From the NCBI GenBank assembly GCA_900550855.1, contig URTQ01000021.1, positions 1 to 13,655 of the forward strand: DNA of 13,655 nt. Direction: 5' to 3'. Below the pieces are notes generated by a model, which searched no databases, had not been told where the DNA came from, and saw only the letters and a list, made by a program, of their open reading frames with translations. This DNA comes from an uncultured Eubacteriales bacterium (lineage in GTDB: Bacteria > Bacillota > Clostridia > Christensenellales > CAG-917). This document shows positions 13,140-13,655 of the stretch, piece by piece (the stretch's first letter is position 1; each line of letters begins with the position of its first letter). Position numbers and translations under genes: made by a program.

Positions 13140-13286
13140 TCATTCAGCCTCATCGTTTAACATTGCCTCTTGTGCAATACCATATGCGTTTGAAAACGGT
13201 GAAATATCATCTGTTGAGCGGTTCGTATCTCGTAATAGTCCCACGCAAGTCTTTATTGCGTTCTTCAAAACCGACATGCAAATCAT
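13140..13286 (-). CDS. Possible small protein coupled to malQ (48 residues, unknown)
   Basis: An ATG at 13286-13284 overlaps the malQ TGA as ATGA and opens a 48-codon frame ending at TGA 13142-13140. The peptide starts MICMSVLKNAIKTC and ends in an acidic EAMLNDEAE tail; it has no membrane segment, signal peptide or motif that I recognise. There is no clear ribosome binding site, so translation would depend on coupling to malQ. Codon use (CTA, TTA, TCA, ACA) is less GC-rich than in neighbouring genes, which may mean recent origin, decay, or no coding at all. An overlapping plus-strand frame here looks even less like a protein. Confidence 0.3.
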   Translation of the reverse strand: MICMSVLKNAIKTCVGLLRDTNRSTDDISPFSNAYGIAQEAMLNDEAE

Positions 13287-13655
13287 TTTTCGCGATGCGA
13301 ACGAACGTTAAATCTTTTAATCGTCGATATTAACTTTTTCGACGCATAGTCGGACGGAGCACGCCAAACCCAATTTCCTTGTGCAACGGACGGCGTATTC
13401 ATTCTGCCTTCTTCGTTTCCAAGCAAAAGCCAGTCCTGCAACGGTATCACTGCAAGTTCCGCAATTGAATCAAACGCCAGTTTAATCATCTTATACGTCG
13501 GGTTTAACCCTTTGATGTGCGAACATTCTCTTTTGAATCGTTTTAGCGTATCTCCGTCAATGTTTTCCGTCCACGTAAGAGTACAGTCGCCGTCGTGAGA
13601 ACCTGTATAAACCACATAATCTTTATTTGTATATAGCCTCGGCAAATATTCGCTG
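13283..13655 (-). CDS. malQ: 4-alpha-glucanotransferase (amylomaltase), C-terminal part (cut by window edge)
   Basis: The frame is open at the right edge of the window and ends at TGA 13285-13283, giving about 124 C-terminal residues of a GH77 enzyme, which normally has 490 or more. Family landmarks are clear: VVYTGSHDGD (family THDND, with the third catalytic Asp in the His-Asp pair), IAELAVIPLQDWLLLG, GRMNTPSVAQGNWVWR, then a short basic tail. GH77 enzymes transfer glucan chains between maltodextrins and serve maltose or glycogen breakdown. A TTG at 13645 could be misread as a start, but the homology (YLPRLY) continues upstream of it, so the real start lies outside the window. The HDGD variant of HDND is a small departure from the consensus. 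Confidence 0.93.
   Translation of the reverse strand, partial: SEYLPRLYTNKDYVVYTGSHDGDCTLTWTENIDGDTLKRFKRECSHIKGLNPTYKMIKLAFDSIAELAVIPLQDWLLLGNEEGRMNTPSVAQGNWVWRAPSDYASKKLISTIKRFNVRSHREK

Noticed and set aside
13055..13333. A 92-codon plus-strand frame near the right edge
   Set aside because: It overlaps the 3' end of malQ in antisense, has no ribosome binding site and no recognisable features.
13283..13645. malQ as a short stand-alone gene starting at TTG 13645
   Set aside because: The frame remains open to the window edge and family-like residues continue upstream of the TTG, so it is the end of a longer gene, not a 120-residue protein.

Overview
The window reads as a chromosomal segment of a Gram-positive-type (Firmicutes, probably an uncultured Clostridia-like) bacterium. 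Reasons: a McsA/McsB-ClpC protein arginine phosphorylation module, sigma-A promoters with 17-bp spacers, GGAGG ribosome binding sites, tRNA genes that encode their CCA ends, and AT-rich gaps between genes of moderate GC. No taxonomic marker is present, so anything finer would be a guess. I see no mobile element and no CRISPR array.

Layout. Positions 1-7801 are all on the minus strand. Read in the direction of transcription they are: galE (7801-6815), galU (6637-5771), a fused mcsA-mcsB gene (5570-4053), clpC (4056-1468, overlapping the fusion by ATGA), a strong sigma-A promoter, a short-form hpf (1293-952), a TIM-barrel sugar-phosphate isomerase/epimerase-like gene (951-172), and the start of what looks like glucose-6-phosphate isomerase running off the left edge. 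At 7848-7894 two divergent promoters with touching -35 boxes serve galE (minus) and a Y-family polymerase, dinB (plus). The plus strand continues with a dinB terminator, a palindrome-rich gap of 352 bp, a sodium/phosphate cotransporter with a PhoU-like tail, rdgB (XTP/dITP pyrophosphatase) and a YfcE-type phosphoesterase. A tRNA block follows: Gly(TCC), Arg(TCT), His(GTG), then after a 191-bp gap Gln(TTG), Lys(TTT), closed by a strong intrinsic terminator. The right edge holds the 3' end of malQ (4-alpha-glucanotransferase) on the minus strand, with a possible coupled 48-codon ORF.

How the genes fit together. galE, galU, malQ, the sugar isomerase and the probable pgi point to hexose-phosphate, UDP-sugar and glycogen/maltodextrin metabolism. 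mcsAB-clpC is a protein quality-control unit: McsB-type kinases tag proteins with phosphoarginine and ClpC, with ClpP, degrades them. hpf is a ribosome-hibernation factor. dinB and rdgB deal with DNA damage and damaged nucleotides.

The most interesting item is the single-chain McsA-McsB fusion. It keeps four McsA CxxC pairs and the McsB kinase and phosphoarginine-binding motifs, has lost the McsA UVR tail, and joins the halves by a repeat-built flexible linker. No ctsR gene, CtsR site or CIRCE element is visible next to it. Second are the unexplained non-coding structures: a palindrome array upstream of the phosphate transporter, and a repeat/inverted-repeat region between galU and mcsAB.
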